Notes: generated from the letters alone by a model not told the origin. A DNA stretch of 64,000 nucleotides from CAVPFA01 sp963703655 (GCA_963703655.1 CAVPFA010000003.1:2125170-2189169), one strand, 5' to 3'. Positions 28,621 to 38,561 are shown, counted from the first letter of the stretch. Numbers and translations are program-made.

Positions 28621-31600
28621 TGCTCGGCAGTGCCGGGCCGTTCGGCTACTTGGAACCGGACGGTTCGGACCTGTCGGACAGGCGGCTCGGCCAGGCCCTC
28701 AATCTGCAGGCCTGGCCCGGCCGAGGACGGCTTACTTACCAAGAAACCGCCTCCTCCGCCAGACCTGGACCCGACTCGTTGACCGCTCCGGCATCGTGCT
28801 CGTCGATGCGGCCGAGCGGGGCGTCCATTCGCCAGACGGTCGCCCCGAGGAGCGTTTCGGGCTCGGCGCATACCTCGTCTTCAGCGGTGCGAGTGTGACC
28901 GGAGCCGGCCTCGTCGTCCCCGACGGCCGCCCCGAGGTCGCCGAGCTGCTCCAGCCATGGTGCGGCGGTCGCACAGTCGAAACGGTCGCGGGGCATCTTC
29001 CCTGGCAGCTCTGCACGCTCTCGGAGTTCTTCGACTACCGGACCGGAATTTTCACACGGCGGGCCTACTCGGGTGGTGCGGGCTGGCTCGTGACCGCAGA
29101 TGCGGGGCGGACACTCGGCCTCTCCGCCGAATGCTGGGTTCCGGCACGCGGCGAGGTGTTCCGGGACGGGTTCAGCCTCTACCTGCCCACGTGGAGCAAG
29201 ACCGAGATCCTCGATGGCAGGCTGCATCGGCGGCCCCGTGCCCATCGCCCCCCGGTTCAGATAAAGGCGATCGGGGCTCACGGCTACCTGGCTCGCTTCG
29301 CTTGGCCCTCGGGCGGTGTCGGCTCGGGCAAACGGGACGCAGAAGGGGGGGCCTATCGGGGTCGGGTCTTCGACGTCGTGCCGATCGCCGACGTCTTCGA
29401 CGGTGCCGACTCGGCCGAGCTGGGTGACCACCTGGAAGCCTTCGGCCTCGAACGGGTCGACCTGCCTCCGGCCGTGCACTCTCGACGCAGACGGCGCCGA
29501 CACCTTGGCCGCAGTCGTCGAGGCTGTCTCCGGGCTAGCCATCCGCCTCGATGAGGAGGCTGCTCGCTGGCTCACCTCTGCGCGTGATCGTGGCCACGGC
29601 TACGGGAGGGTCAATCTCTCCGCGCTGCACTCGGCCGGCGGCCTGGCGGCTCAGGTGGTGCGGAGGGCCGGTGTGAGGCCGCCGCTCCTCAAGTTCAAGA
29701 CACCCGACGACCGGGCACTCGACCGCTGGATCGCTGCTCACCGGGGAGGCTGGCTGTCGGCCGAGCTTGCCGGGGCCGGCCTCTTCCCGGCCGTTGACAT
29801 CGACGTCCACTCCGCCTATCCGGCTGTTGCCGCTCTTCTCGGTTGGTGGGAGCTGATGATTGCCGCCTACCTCCGCCGCCGGGACGTGCTCAAAGATGTG
29901 CTGGCCCTTTGTGAAGAGGCGGCACGAGGCGAACTCAGCAGGCTGTTCCGGCCCGACACGTGGGATCACCTCGGCTTTGCGCTCTGCGAGGTCGTCCCGG
30001 ACGGTGAGAGCTGGCCCGTCGAGTCGCCCGACGACGACTATCCGGAAGGCCACGCCGGCATGCGGCCAGTCCGCTCGCCCGTCGCCCTCCCGTTCACGTG
30101 GCCCGACGTAGTACTGGCTGCTTTGAGGGCGGGCCGGGTGCCGAAGGTGATCTCCGCCACCAAGCTCGTCCCGATCGGTCGCCAGAGCGGGCTCCGGCGG
30201 AGCTGGCCGCTCTGTGGCGGGACAGCTCTGCGCCTGGGCGAGGACCCGGCCGTGGCGCTCGTCCGGCTCCGTGGGACAGCAAAGGATAAAGGCGAGGGTC
30301 GTCTCGCCGCCATGTTGCGGGTGCTCGTCAACTCCTTGGTCTACGGCAACTTTGCCCGACTCGATGCGCGGCACCGTCGCGAGGGCCGCCGCGTGGTTCT
30401 TGGCGAGAAGCCTTTCGAGTTCACCTACCCTCCGGTCGCGGCGACGGTGACGGCGGGCACCCGTCTTCTCGTCGGCGCAGCCCAGCACCTTGTCGAGAAG
30501 GCCGGCGGCACGATCGCCAGCCGGGACACCGACGGACTTCTCGTCGTCTCGTCACCCGAGGGCGGCAGCGTGCAGCTCCTCGATAGCCGCGAGGCCGGTG
30601 CCATCTCTTGGGCTGCTCTCGACGACATCCTGGAGAGCTTCGACTCCCTTGACCCATGGGGGGACGGATCGTCCTTCTGGAAGGCCCCCGTTCGTGAGCA
30701 CGAGGGTCGTGCACTGCACGGTCTCGTGATCGGTGTGAAGCGCTACGTCCTCGCCACCCTCGACGGCGGGGGGGACCTCGTCGAGGTCGTCGAGGCGACC
30801 GAGCACGCCCTTGGCGGGAGCGTCGTCGACCCGCCCGGCTTTGCTGGCCGGACCGGGGACGGTCGGCACCGTTGGACCCGCGAGGTCGCCGCCTTTGCCG
30901 TCCGCCGGGCGATCGCAGCATCCAGAGGAAAGGCACTGTTCGCACCGTCGTGGCCCTGGGAGACAGCCGGGTCTTTCCCGTCTATCGAGCGTTGCCAGGT
31001 GGCGAGTCCGGAGCGACTCGGCGAGTTGTCGGAGCGACTGTCACTGAAGCCCTTCGGTCGGTACATCTCCGGCATCCCGGAGCACAAGCGTGACATCGGC
31101 CCGGTCGCACTCGATCCCGGAGGTGACCTCTCAGACTGGCAGGACATCGACTGGCGAGGAGTGGGCCGGCCAGTCGGGGCAACCGTCGATCCGGCCGACG
31201 CGGACCTGTCGAACGACGGTACGCGGCACGTACTGCTGTCGAACCTCGGCGGGAAAGCCACCCGGTGGCTAGGTCCGCGTCCACTCGATGACCGATCCTC
31301 CGTCGTCGTCGAGCCCGAGCTGATCCGGCGAGTCGGCAGGTCCGGGGCTCTCATCGAGGCACAGCTGGCCGACCCTTGCGCCGACACCTCTGATCTGCGG
31401 GCCGTCTACTCCGAGGGCGATGCCGCCTCCTATCTTCGCCGCCAGGCCGGAGCGCTCGGCCCGAGGGTCTTCGCACGAGCTGCCGGAATCTCTAGGGACG
31501 CAGCACGGCGGATAAGGGACGACAAGCCCGTGAACGACGCGACGATCCGCAAGGCGCTCGCCAAGCTGCGCATCGTCATGGCTGCTACGCCACGATGTCC

Positions 31601-31736
31601 GGTCGACGACAAGCCCGTGTTCCGTCTTGGCGCGACCTACTGCTCACCGGCCTGCCGCTCGACGGCCCGGAGGCGTCGCCAACGACTGGCACTCGGCAAC
31701 GAAGCCATGGTCCATGCAACGAGGGGAACACCCTGA
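28620..31736 (+). CDS. Family B DNA polymerase with C-terminal HTH and zinc finger (two frameshifts)
   Basis: Polymerase motif A DIDVHSAYP (about 29,796), motif B LVNSLVYGNF (about 30,324) and motif C SRDTDGLLV (about 30,519), spaced as in PolB. Upstream is an exonuclease-like N-terminal region. C-terminal additions are FARAAGISRDAARRIRDDKP (HTH-like, near 31,470) and CPVDDKP...YCSPACRSTARRRR (zinc-finger-like). ATG 28620 overlaps the SSB stop and has GGAGG ahead. The frame shifts at about 28,745-28,770 and returns at about 29,470-29,490. Presumed element-specific replicase; whether it is protein-primed is not visible. Confidence 0.8.
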
Positions 31737-31753
31737 GCGCCTTCGACGTAGAG

Positions 31754-33751
31754 GTGGTCGCCTTCGACCTTGGCGTGCCCGATTTGTTGACAGCGCGAAA
31801 GCGAAGGAGGACGAAAGCCCTCGAACCGGTGCCGGTCGTCATAGAAGGGGACGACGAGGATCTCCAGTGCGAGGGCGTGCGGCTCTACGAACACGAGCGG
31901 GACACCACTGCCTTTGAATCGTGGGGCTCGGGTGTCTCCCGTTTCGGCCTCGACGTCGAGACGACGGCCATCACGAAGCCACTCGGTTGGGGCTCGATCT
32001 GGCAACCGGGCTTCAGGCTTCGCACGGTCCAGGTCGCCACGAAAGAGAGCGCCTGGGTGTTCGACGTCACCGACGATGCCAGCCACCGGGTGGTCTCCGC
32101 CTTCCTAGAAGACGAGAGCCGCACCTTCGTCACTCACACCGGCTTCGACGTCCTCGTCCTCGCCGTTCACCTCGACGTCGACGTCTCCGACAGGTTCGTC
32201 GACAGCTGGATGCTCGCCAAGCTGGTCGACAGCACCGAGTACGAGTGGACCGGCGGTTACAAGCCGAGCGGTCAGCGGGCATACCGCCGTGTCGACTCTG
32301 GTCTGAAAACGCTGGTGCGGCGGCACCTGAAGGACCCGGCCCTCGGTGAGGCCGAGGCGGCGCTTGGCGCCTGGCAGAAGGCCCACGCTCCGGTCCATCA
32401 CCGTGTCGGGCGTCCGTTTGACGAGTGGCGATGGGCGAACACTCCTGTGCGAACTTCGGCCTTCCTCCGCTACGCCGGGCTCGACGCCAAGTGGTGCCTC
32501 CGACTGGCCCATTGCCTGCGAGCCAAGATCAGGAGAGCGGCAATCCCGGACTCTCTAGTCGAGACCGAGCGGTGGCTGCAGGCCGAATGCCTGGCTGTGA
32601 GTCGTCGGGGGATCGCCCTCGACGTCGAGGTCACGTCCGCCCGGCTCTCACACGTGCAAAGTGAGATGTCACCTGTCGAGAACTATCTCCGTGAAGTAAC
32701 CGGTGTTTCTCCCAGGTCTCCGAGATTTACCGCGTGGCTCGAAACCAACGGCGTCGCCTTCGGCCCTGAGATGAGAACCGAGACGGGCCGGGGCTCGCTC
32801 TCCAGAGACGTCCTCCCTATACTCGTCGCCCGCTACGGGGACGACTCGAAGCTCGGGCTGGTACTCGCCAACAAGTCGCACCTCGCTGGGCTGGAGAACC
32901 GGAGGTCCAACCTCGCCCACTTCCTCGCCATGGCCGACCCAAACGGCCGAGTCCACCCCGAGTTCAAGACGGTCCAGGCCGTCACCGGGCGCATGTCTAT
33001 CGTGAGGCCTGCGCTCCAGACATTGCGCAAGGGCGACGCCGTGTTGCGCACGTGCTTTCGGGCCGACCCCGGGAACGTGATCTTGTCGGCAGACTTCGAC
33101 CAGGTCGAGATCCGGGTCGCCGCAGCGCTCTCCGGTGACGAGGCCCTTCTGGAGGTGGTGCACTCGGGCAAGAGCGCGCATGACCTGACTGCCGTGAGAG
33201 TCTTCGATGAGGGCTTCACACACGGGCAGCGCCAACAGTCTAAGACCGCCAACTTCGCCATCTTGTATGGAGCCGGTGCTCAAAGGATCGCAAAGCAGCT
33301 CGTTGTATCGGAGTTGCTCGCTCGGGAACTGGTCAAGGCGTGGCGGCGGACTTACCCGGGACTGGTTGAGTTCTCCAGGTACGCTGCGGGTCTTTCTCCG
33401 GTCGTCACCAGCTCCGGCCGCTGCATCCCCGTCGACTCCGATCGCATGTACGCCAATGCCAACTACCTGATCCAGTCCACGGCACGGGACCTGCTCGTCG
33501 AAGCACTCCGGCGGTACCTGTCGAGGGCCGAGTACCGGGACTCGCTCATGTTCCCTATACACGACGAGCTGGTCGTGCAAGTACCCCGGGAGAACGTTTC
33601 TGGGGCCGCAGCATGGTTAGAGGAAGCAATGACCCTCGACTTCATGGGGGTCCCGATCACGGCCCACGTAGAGGTCTACGGAACCCATTGGGCAGGTCCC
33701 CGTGACGACGACCGTCCAGACGAAACGCCGGACGAGGCGAGCGCAGCTTGA
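31754..33751 (+). CDS. Family A DNA polymerase with 3'-5' exonuclease domain
   Basis: About 665 intact residues. DEDD exonuclease: FGLDVETT (Exo I), THTGFDVLVL (Exo II), YAGLDAKWC (Exo III). Polymerase: SADFDQVEIRVAAALSGD (motif A), RQQSKTANFAILYGAG (motif B) and PIHDELVVQVP (motif C). No 5'-nuclease domain, as in phage- and plasmid-type PolA. Start uncertain: GTG 31754 or 31775, both just after the PolB stop. Second polymerase of the same operon; it may replace PolB function or do lagging-strand work. Confidence 0.87.
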   Translation: MVAFDLGVPDLLTARKRRRTKALEPVPVVIEGDDEDLQCEGVRLYEHERDTTAFESWGSGVSRFGLDVETTAITKPLGWGSIWQPGFRLRTVQVATKESAWVFDVTDDASHRVVSAFLEDESRTFVTHTGFDVLVLAVHLDVDVSDRFVDSWMLAKLVDSTEYEWTGGYKPSGQRAYRRVDSGLKTLVRRHLKDPALGEAEAALGAWQKAHAPVHHRVGRPFDEWRWANTPVRTSAFLRYAGLDAKWCLRLAHCLRAKIRRAAIPDSLVETERWLQAECLAVSRRGIALDVEVTSARLSHVQSEMSPVENYLREVTGVSPRSPRFTAWLETNGVAFGPEMRTETGRGSLSRDVLPILVARYGDDSKLGLVLANKSHLAGLENRRSNLAHFLAMADPNGRVHPEFKTVQAVTGRMSIVRPALQTLRKGDAVLRTCFRADPGNVILSADFDQVEIRVAAALSGDEALLEVVHSGKSAHDLTAVRVFDEGFTHGQRQQSKTANFAILYGAGAQRIAKQLVVSELLARELVKAWRRTYPGLVEFSRYAAGLSPVVTSSGRCIPVDSDRMYANANYLIQSTARDLLVEALRRYLSRAEYRDSLMFPIHDELVVQVPRENVSGAAAWLEEAMTLDFMGVPITAHVEVYGTHWAGPRDDDRPDETPDEASAA

Positions 33752-33903
33752 CTAGCAGCGAGCCACCAGAGCAGCCCGTGAGCGGCCAGGAGGCGCTCGG
33801 GACGGAAGGCAACACCCATATTCCAGGAAGGGCTTCCGGTGGCTCGTGCACCCCGAGTTCCGGTCCGGGGTCGGACATCGCAGGACAGGAAGGGACAGCG
33901 TAG
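33748..33903 (+). CDS. Possible small ORF between PolA and HTH gene
   Basis: TTG 33748 overlaps the PolA stop (TTGA) and opens a 51-residue frame rich in Ser, Gly, Glu and Pro. It ends 2 bases before the next ATG. There is no structure or homology to support it beyond the tight coupling. Confidence 0.25.
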   Translation: MTSSEPPEQPVSGQEALGTEGNTHIPGRASGGSCTPSSGPGSDIAGQEGTA

Positions 33904-33905
33904 GC

Positions 33906-34103
33906 ATGGATGTCTTCGAAGGTGAGCTTGTTCTTGCCCTCCCGGTAGCACAAGTGGCGGATGCATTGGGGGTGAGCCCGCGGACGGTGCGGCGTTGGAT
34001 CGGCGCCGGAAAGTTGCAGGCGATACGTCCCGGCGGTCCGCAAGCACCGCTACTGGTGCTGGCTTGGTCGTTGAACGAGCTTCTCGGCACCGAGCGGGAT
34101 TAG
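33906..34103 (+). CDS. Small excisionase/MerR-like HTH protein
   Basis: 65 residues: LPVAQVADALGVSPRTVRRWIGAGKLQAIRPG is a HTH_17-type domain, with a short C-terminal helix (LVLAWSLNELLG). ATG 33906 is preferred because the longer frame from 33846 lacks conserved content. Last gene of the polymerase operon; could be an autoregulator or an accessory factor for Cas1-driven recombination. Confidence 0.7.
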   Translation: MDVFEGELVLALPVAQVADALGVSPRTVRRWIGAGKLQAIRPGGPQAPLLVLAWSLNELLGTERD

Positions 34104-34445
34104 GCGATCCGCTGTGCTGCTTGGGTGCGTATTGAGGACAACCGGTTGAGGTGCATAACGTCGAATCGGAGCGGCCTCGTGGCGGTTGCCAGCGCAATGG
34201 CCCGAGATCTTCATCGAGCGACTATGTATTCCAGACGAGACCGACGACTGACGGACGCGCTCCCTGGGGAGTTGCCACGCCCGTTACGGCATATCGGGGA
34301 TACGCGTCGCGCTCGCGACTGTCTGCATTTCGTCGGTAGGTCGCGTCACGTCGAGGTCCCGAACCCACTTCAGACTCTGCACCTCGTCAGCCAAGAGCGC
34401 CGACCGACCCTCTCGGCGGCCTCGTTGCAACGGTAAACTGGCGGA
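34104..34445. other. Non-coding spacer, nothing recognised
   Basis: About 340 bp between the HTH gene and the next small membrane protein. No convincing frame, hairpin with T-tract, or iteron series was found. An origin could lie here but there is no direct sign. Confidence 0.4.
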
Positions 34446-35009
34446 GTGCGGTTCCAGCTCGGCGACGTTGCTACGTGGGTCAGCAGCCTCATTACCGGCG
34501 GTCTCTTTGGTGTCTCGCTATTCCAGCTTGGGCAGCTCCGACGGGACCGCGAGGCCGATCAGGCGAAGCAGGTGTCTGCGTGGATTTCCGCAAGCAAGGT
34601 GGGCTACAACGGAGACGATGAAGACCCGAGTGTAACGGTTGAGGTGTCCCTGCGGAATGTGAGCACTCAGCCAATAGGCCGTGTTCTCCTTGAGGTGACT
34701 TTGGGCAACCAGCAGAGCCGAAGGGGGATAGGACCACTCACACCGGATGGGACGATCAGCACAGTTTCGATTCCGTTTCCGAAGATACCCCTTGCAGATG
34801 CGCAGGCAATTCCCACTCTGAAGATCTGGTTCACCGACGAGGCAGGTCACCAATGGCACCGACCACGAGGAGGTCGACTCAAACAGGGGACGCCTCCCAA
34901 GGATTGGACCGAACTCCGCATCATTATCGCGGGTCGTCCCCAGAAGAACGCGAAAGCCGAGGCCACGGTCGACAGTGCAAGCGAGACTCACGAAGACCAA
35001 GGGGCTTAG
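34446..35009 (+). CDS. Hypothetical membrane-anchored protein, 187 residues
   Basis: GTG start. One N-terminal hydrophobic segment (VATWVSSLITGGLFGVSLFQL) followed by a basic coiled stretch (RRDREADQAKQ) and a beta-rich domain (VTVEVSLRNVSTQPIGRVLLEVTLGN, LKIWFTDEAGHQWHR). The layout, short TM then an immunoglobulin-like domain, recurs in small actinobacterial proteins of unknown role. Confidence 0.55.
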   Translation: MRFQLGDVATWVSSLITGGLFGVSLFQLGQLRRDREADQAKQVSAWISASKVGYNGDDEDPSVTVEVSLRNVSTQPIGRVLLEVTLGNQQSRRGIGPLTPDGTISTVSIPFPKIPLADAQAIPTLKIWFTDEAGHQWHRPRGGRLKQGTPPKDWTELRIIIAGRPQKNAKAEATVDSASETHEDQGA

Positions 35010-35170
35010 GCAACGGGGCCAAGGTCACCCTGCCCCCGAACGCCGGCTCTGGCAGGGCCAACCAACTTCCCGGAACCGGTTTTGCCTTGAGCGTTCTGTG
35101 CGCCCGTCGATCCGGCGTACGAGGACAAATCGGGATAACGAAGTGCAGAGCCCGTCGTCCGAGTACCAAG

Positions 35171-35770
35171 ATGCTCAATATGGCCGAACAACTAGATGAT
35201 CAGGAAGTTCGCTGGATGACCGCCATGTGGGCCGACACCGCGCTGCACCAGATGGTGCGCTTTGAGGAAGCGATAGACACCTACGCAGCTGCATGGGTGA
35301 ACTACGAGTTCCGCGCAGCCTTCCACGAGCGCGGCGACCCCCCAGAGTGGGCTTCGGAGTATGCCGCCGCGAGCCAATACCTGACACAGCATCAGCTCTG
35401 GAATGTCGGCGCGGAGCGGTACTTCCTCCTACATGCCCTCGCGCAGTTGCGGAAGTGTTTGCTCAAGCTCCCATCGGATGGGCTGCCCCACGTTCGCGAA
35501 GACAAGGTTCTCCGCTTGCTGCGCGATATCGATGAGCATTGGGAACAGGGCGACGAAACCAGGTCGTTGACGGAGCTCCGCGAGTGGAAGCCCTACTTGG
35601 AGCCGGGACCAGGGCGAATCTGGTTCAACAACAAGCACGTATGGGTCGGAGACACATCTCTCACGGAGATCTACGGATGGATCGCGGATGTCGGCCGCTC
35701 CGTGCGCGAGCGAGCCGGGGCAGCTGGTACGCCGATCCCCGCACCCGAGGACAAGCTGCCGGACCGGTAG
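35171..35770 (+). CDS. Hypothetical protein, 199 residues
   Basis: ATG 35171 (alternative 35180) starts MLNMAEQLDDQEVRWM. Predominantly helical, rich in Trp and His (MWADTALHQMVRFEEAIDTYAAAW, QLWNVGAERYFLLHALAQLRKCLL). Upstream translation of the same frame looks non-coding. Not recognised; cargo gene between the polymerase module and cas1. Confidence 0.55.
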   Translation: MLNMAEQLDDQEVRWMTAMWADTALHQMVRFEEAIDTYAAAWVNYEFRAAFHERGDPPEWASEYAAASQYLTQHQLWNVGAERYFLLHALAQLRKCLLKLPSDGLPHVREDKVLRLLRDIDEHWEQGDETRSLTELREWKPYLEPGPGRIWFNNKHVWVGDTSLTEIYGWIADVGRSVRERAGAAGTPIPAPEDKLPDR

Positions 35771-35923
35771 GGTCCATCTAGTCGAGCGAACAGAAGGCGC
35801 TAACCGAATGCCACCCTCTCCGGCGGCGTGCCGATGCCGACGGATACGCGTGCTCCCAAGTTGACCCTTCTGGTCCCCCTGCGCAACCGGTCGTGAGCGT
35901 CGCCCGGGTTTGTTTTGCAGGAG

Positions 35924-35999
35924 TAAAATGCTCACAACATAAGTGTCCCCGGCGGTGCGTCAACACCCCGGGGACTGGCACCAGGAGGGTGAACTCCCG
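35924..35999 (+). promoter_or_regulatory. cas1 leader: 12-bp RNA hairpin and SD-sequestering hairpin
   Basis: TAAAAT at 35924-35929 may be a -10 box. Then GTCCCCGG (35945-35952) pairs with CCGGGGAC (35968-35975), and GGTG with CACC inside it, giving a 12-bp stem with a CGTCAA loop. A second small hairpin, GGAG-GGTGAA-CTCC (35984-35997), contains the AGGAGG ribosome site of the ATG at 36000. AGGAG-TAAA-ATG at 35920 also opens a 4-codon leader ORF. Together these look like translational control of cas1. Confidence 0.55.
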
Positions 36000-37646
36000 A
36001 TGCAATCCGCGACGTTATCCACGTCCGTATGCAAGCCCCGGACTCTTTCGCCCGGGGACGTCGCCGACTCGATGGCGGCACTCCAACAGACCTACGCCCG
36101 CTCCGACCTCGCAGGCGTATGTGTCTGTGACGGCTTCGGCGTCCGGGTCGTCGTCGAGCGCGGCGCCCTTGAAGTGCACGACGGCATAGGCCCGCACCGA
36201 AGGACCCGCCGTTACGACCGCGCTACCCATGGCCTTCGCCGCCTCGTGATCCTGAACGCGGCCGGTGTTGTCAGCCTCGAAGCCCTTCGGTGGTGTCAGG
36301 CGCTCGGCGTCGGCGTTCTCGTGCTCGGGCCCGACGGTAAGGCCCAGCTCACCTCGACGCCCAGGATGACCGACGATGCACGGCTCCGCCGCACACAGGC
36401 GCTCGCTCCCTCCGAGCCCTACGGACTCGACGTCGCTCGCTGGCTGATTTCACGCAAGCTCGCCGGCCAAGGGAAGCTCGCCCTCAGTCGTTTCGGCGAC
36501 GGCGCGACTGCCGAGACAATCGGGGACCTCGCCCTCGGCGTAAAGGAGGCAACGACCGTCGACGAGATTCGCCAGCTCGAAGCGGGCGCGGCGGCGCTCT
36601 ACTTCGGTGCCTGGTCGGGACGGGCCGAGTGCGAGCCGATGTTCGCCGCCAAGGACCGGCAGCGCACCCCGCCGCACTGGTCACGCTTCGAGGGGCGCCG
36701 TTCGGTACTCGCCTCGGGTAATGCGAACCGCAAGGCCGAGCGCCCCGTAAACGCGCTGCTCAACTACGTCTACGCCCTCGTCGAGGCCGAGGCGATCATC
36801 GCCTGCCAGGTCGTGGGTCTCGACCCGGGGCTCGGCCTCGTCCACTCTGACACGCGGGGCCGGGCCTCACTCGCCCTCGACGTCATGGAGCCCGTGCGTC
36901 CCGAGGTCGACGCGTTTGTGCTCAACCTGGTTGAGCGTCGGACCTTCCGCAAGGTCGAGTTCGTCGAGACCACAGACGGGCACGTCAGGCTCCGATCACC
37001 ACTCACCCACGAACTGGCCGAGACGATGCCGCAGTGGGCCAAGTCGCTCGGTCCCATCGCCGAGCACGTCGCCCATGTCTTCGGCAAGGCGATGGCAGGC
37101 ACTTACTCGGCGGCCACACCGCTCACGCGAAGCCGCACCCGAGCAGCGCAAGCGATGGTGAAGGCGCGCAAGGCCTCTGCGCAATCCGCAGCGAGGTCGA
37201 CGACTGCACTGCAGAAGCCAACGGGTACAGATGCACTTCCACTGTGGACCTGTCCAGCTTGTGGGGGTGCTGTCACGAACCCGCGCCACGTTCGGTGCGA
37301 GGCGTGCATCAGTGCCGATCCCGCGCAGACTCCCGAGATCAGGGGTCGGCGTGGCGCAGCTATCGCCGCACGCAAGCGGGCATTTTCTGAGTGGGACAAG
37401 GCGAACCCCAACAGGGTCTACGACCCTGAGCTATTCCGCCGGGACATCCTGCCGAGATTGGCCGCCCTGAAGCTTAGCGAGATCACCGGGGCGATCGGGT
37501 GCTCGAAGGCTTCCGCTTCGGACATTCGGCGTGGGAAGTGGACGCCGCACGTGGGGATGTGGTCGGCCTTGGCGAGGCTGGCTCGGGTCGAGATCCGGTC
37601 CGCCGCTCAAAATGCCGATACACAGACCGTGAGGAAGAAGCGATGA
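36000..37646 (+). CDS. cas1: Solo Cas1 (casposase-like) with C-terminal zinc ribbon and HTH
   Basis: 548 intact residues. The N-terminal beta domain (VCVCDGFGVRVVVERG...LVILNAAGVVSLEALRWC) and the helical catalytic lobe are Cas1-like. Active-site candidates: E194 (LEAGAAALYF), H282 (GLVHSD), and D294 with E297 (LALDVMEPVRP). NALLNYVYALVEAE and GLDPGLGLVH are hallmark Cas1 segments. The C-terminus adds a zinc ribbon (C418, C421, C433, C436) and an HTH (SEITGAIGCSKASASDIRRGK, about 493-513), comparable to the HTH tail of casposases. No cas2, effector genes or CRISPR array occur in the window. Expected to integrate linear DNA ends carrying the element's TIRs. Confidence 0.88.
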   Translation: MQSATLSTSVCKPRTLSPGDVADSMAALQQTYARSDLAGVCVCDGFGVRVVVERGALEVHDGIGPHRRTRRYDRATHGLRRLVILNAAGVVSLEALRWCQALGVGVLVLGPDGKAQLTSTPRMTDDARLRRTQALAPSEPYGLDVARWLISRKLAGQGKLALSRFGDGATAETIGDLALGVKEATTVDEIRQLEAGAAALYFGAWSGRAECEPMFAAKDRQRTPPHWSRFEGRRSVLASGNANRKAERPVNALLNYVYALVEAEAIIACQVVGLDPGLGLVHSDTRGRASLALDVMEPVRPEVDAFVLNLVERRTFRKVEFVETTDGHVRLRSPLTHELAETMPQWAKSLGPIAEHVAHVFGKAMAGTYSAATPLTRSRTRAAQAMVKARKASAQSAARSTTALQKPTGTDALPLWTCPACGGAVTNPRHVRCEACISADPAQTPEIRGRRGAAIAARKRAFSEWDKANPNRVYDPELFRRDILPRLAALKLSEITGAIGCSKASASDIRRGKWTPHVGMWSALARLARVEIRSAAQNADTQTVRKKR

Positions 37647-38296
37647 AATGGCTCAAACGATTCGCAGCTGTCGTCGTGGTCTCTCTCCTGGCCGGGTGCA
37701 CCGCCTCCGCCATGCCTGCCAGACACCACCACGTGGCAGCAATCACTAGGACAACGACGCCGACGACCACCAGAACGACTCAGCCACCAACGACTACAAC
37801 GAGGCTCCCGACGTGCCCGGCGGCAGGTATCAACGCCAGTACGCCTAAATGCGCGTGCCCGCCGGGCGAAAGCATGGTCTTCGCCACCTCTACGAACGGC
37901 GGTTGTGTAAATGAGAACGTGGCACCCACCACGCTGCCACCGACAACCACCACAACGCCCACGACTCTGCGGGGACCGATCGGGCCGCCGAGCGGACAGG
38001 TGGAATACGTATGTTCTGACGGTAGTGGCTCGGGAGGATCCGGGGGTGCGGCTATCGCAGCCGTGCAGGACGGTCAAGGGAACTGGCAGTGTCCGTCTAA
38101 TAGGTTCTTCAACCTGTGGACTGTCGAAGTCGGGGGATCCTTCTATTGCACCACTGACCATAACGGCAACGCGTACGACAGCGCCCCCTATTACAAGGCG
38201 ACAATCGGCAACTTCACCATGGACGGACTCCCCGGAACCTACTATGGCGCATATTGCACTGAGCCCGGCGAGGACGCCTTGTTTACGACGCCATGA
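37643..38296 (+). CDS. Secreted lipoprotein coupled to cas1
   Basis: 217 residues from ATG 37643, overlapping the cas1 stop (ATGA). Lipoprotein signal: MKWLKRFAAVVVVSLLAGC, lipobox LAGC. Then two Thr-rich linkers (TTTPTTTRTTQPPTTTT type), a small Cys-rich part (CPAAGINAS, KCACPPGES, GGCVNE) and a C-terminal domain with four more Cys. Not recognised. A surface lipoprotein translated together with an integrase is unexpected; it may simply be cargo. Confidence 0.7.
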   Translation: MKWLKRFAAVVVVSLLAGCTASAMPARHHHVAAITRTTTPTTTRTTQPPTTTTRLPTCPAAGINASTPKCACPPGESMVFATSTNGGCVNENVAPTTLPPTTTTTPTTLRGPIGPPSGQVEYVCSDGSGSGGSGGAAIAAVQDGQGNWQCPSNRFFNLWTVEVGGSFYCTTDHNGNAYDSAPYYKATIGNFTMDGLPGTYYGAYCTEPGEDALFTTP

Positions 38297-38561
38297 GCAT
38301 GGACCAACAGCTGCCCCCCAAGGGAACGCAGCCGGAACGCAAGATGCGGCACGCCTCGGATCGGACCGGTTGTCGATTGCGGTGGTCATTGTCGCTCTGA
38401 TCGCAGGCGTCGGGGCGGCCACCAACAGAACAGAAGGTCGCTGTGTCGACACCGACGGATCGCTAGATCCCCCATACATGCCGCTCTTGCGTCGACTATT
38501 GCGCCAAGAGCCCTCGGCACTCCTTGCACAGGGCGTCAAAGGCTTCCTTCCACGGAGGTGA
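38293..38561 (+). pseudogene. Possible small membrane protein, frame-broken
   Basis: ATG 38293 overlaps the lipoprotein stop and gives a hydrophilic start (MSMDQQLPPKGTQPERKMRH) that ends at 38400. In another frame the following codons give a clean membrane helix, RLSIAVVIVALIAGVGAA, and then a short tail to 38561. One missing or extra base near 38,375 would unite them. Weak evidence. Confidence 0.28.

Noticed and set aside
34104..34445. Replication origin with iterons
   Set aside because: No repeated short motif or AT-rich unwinding block could be found by reading; a computed repeat scan would be needed.
35943..35982. Possible CRISPR repeat (palindromic GTCCCCGG...CCGGGGAC) next to cas1
   Set aside because: Only one copy exists; no spacer-repeat periodicity occurs here or elsewhere in the window. 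It is better explained as a leader hairpin.
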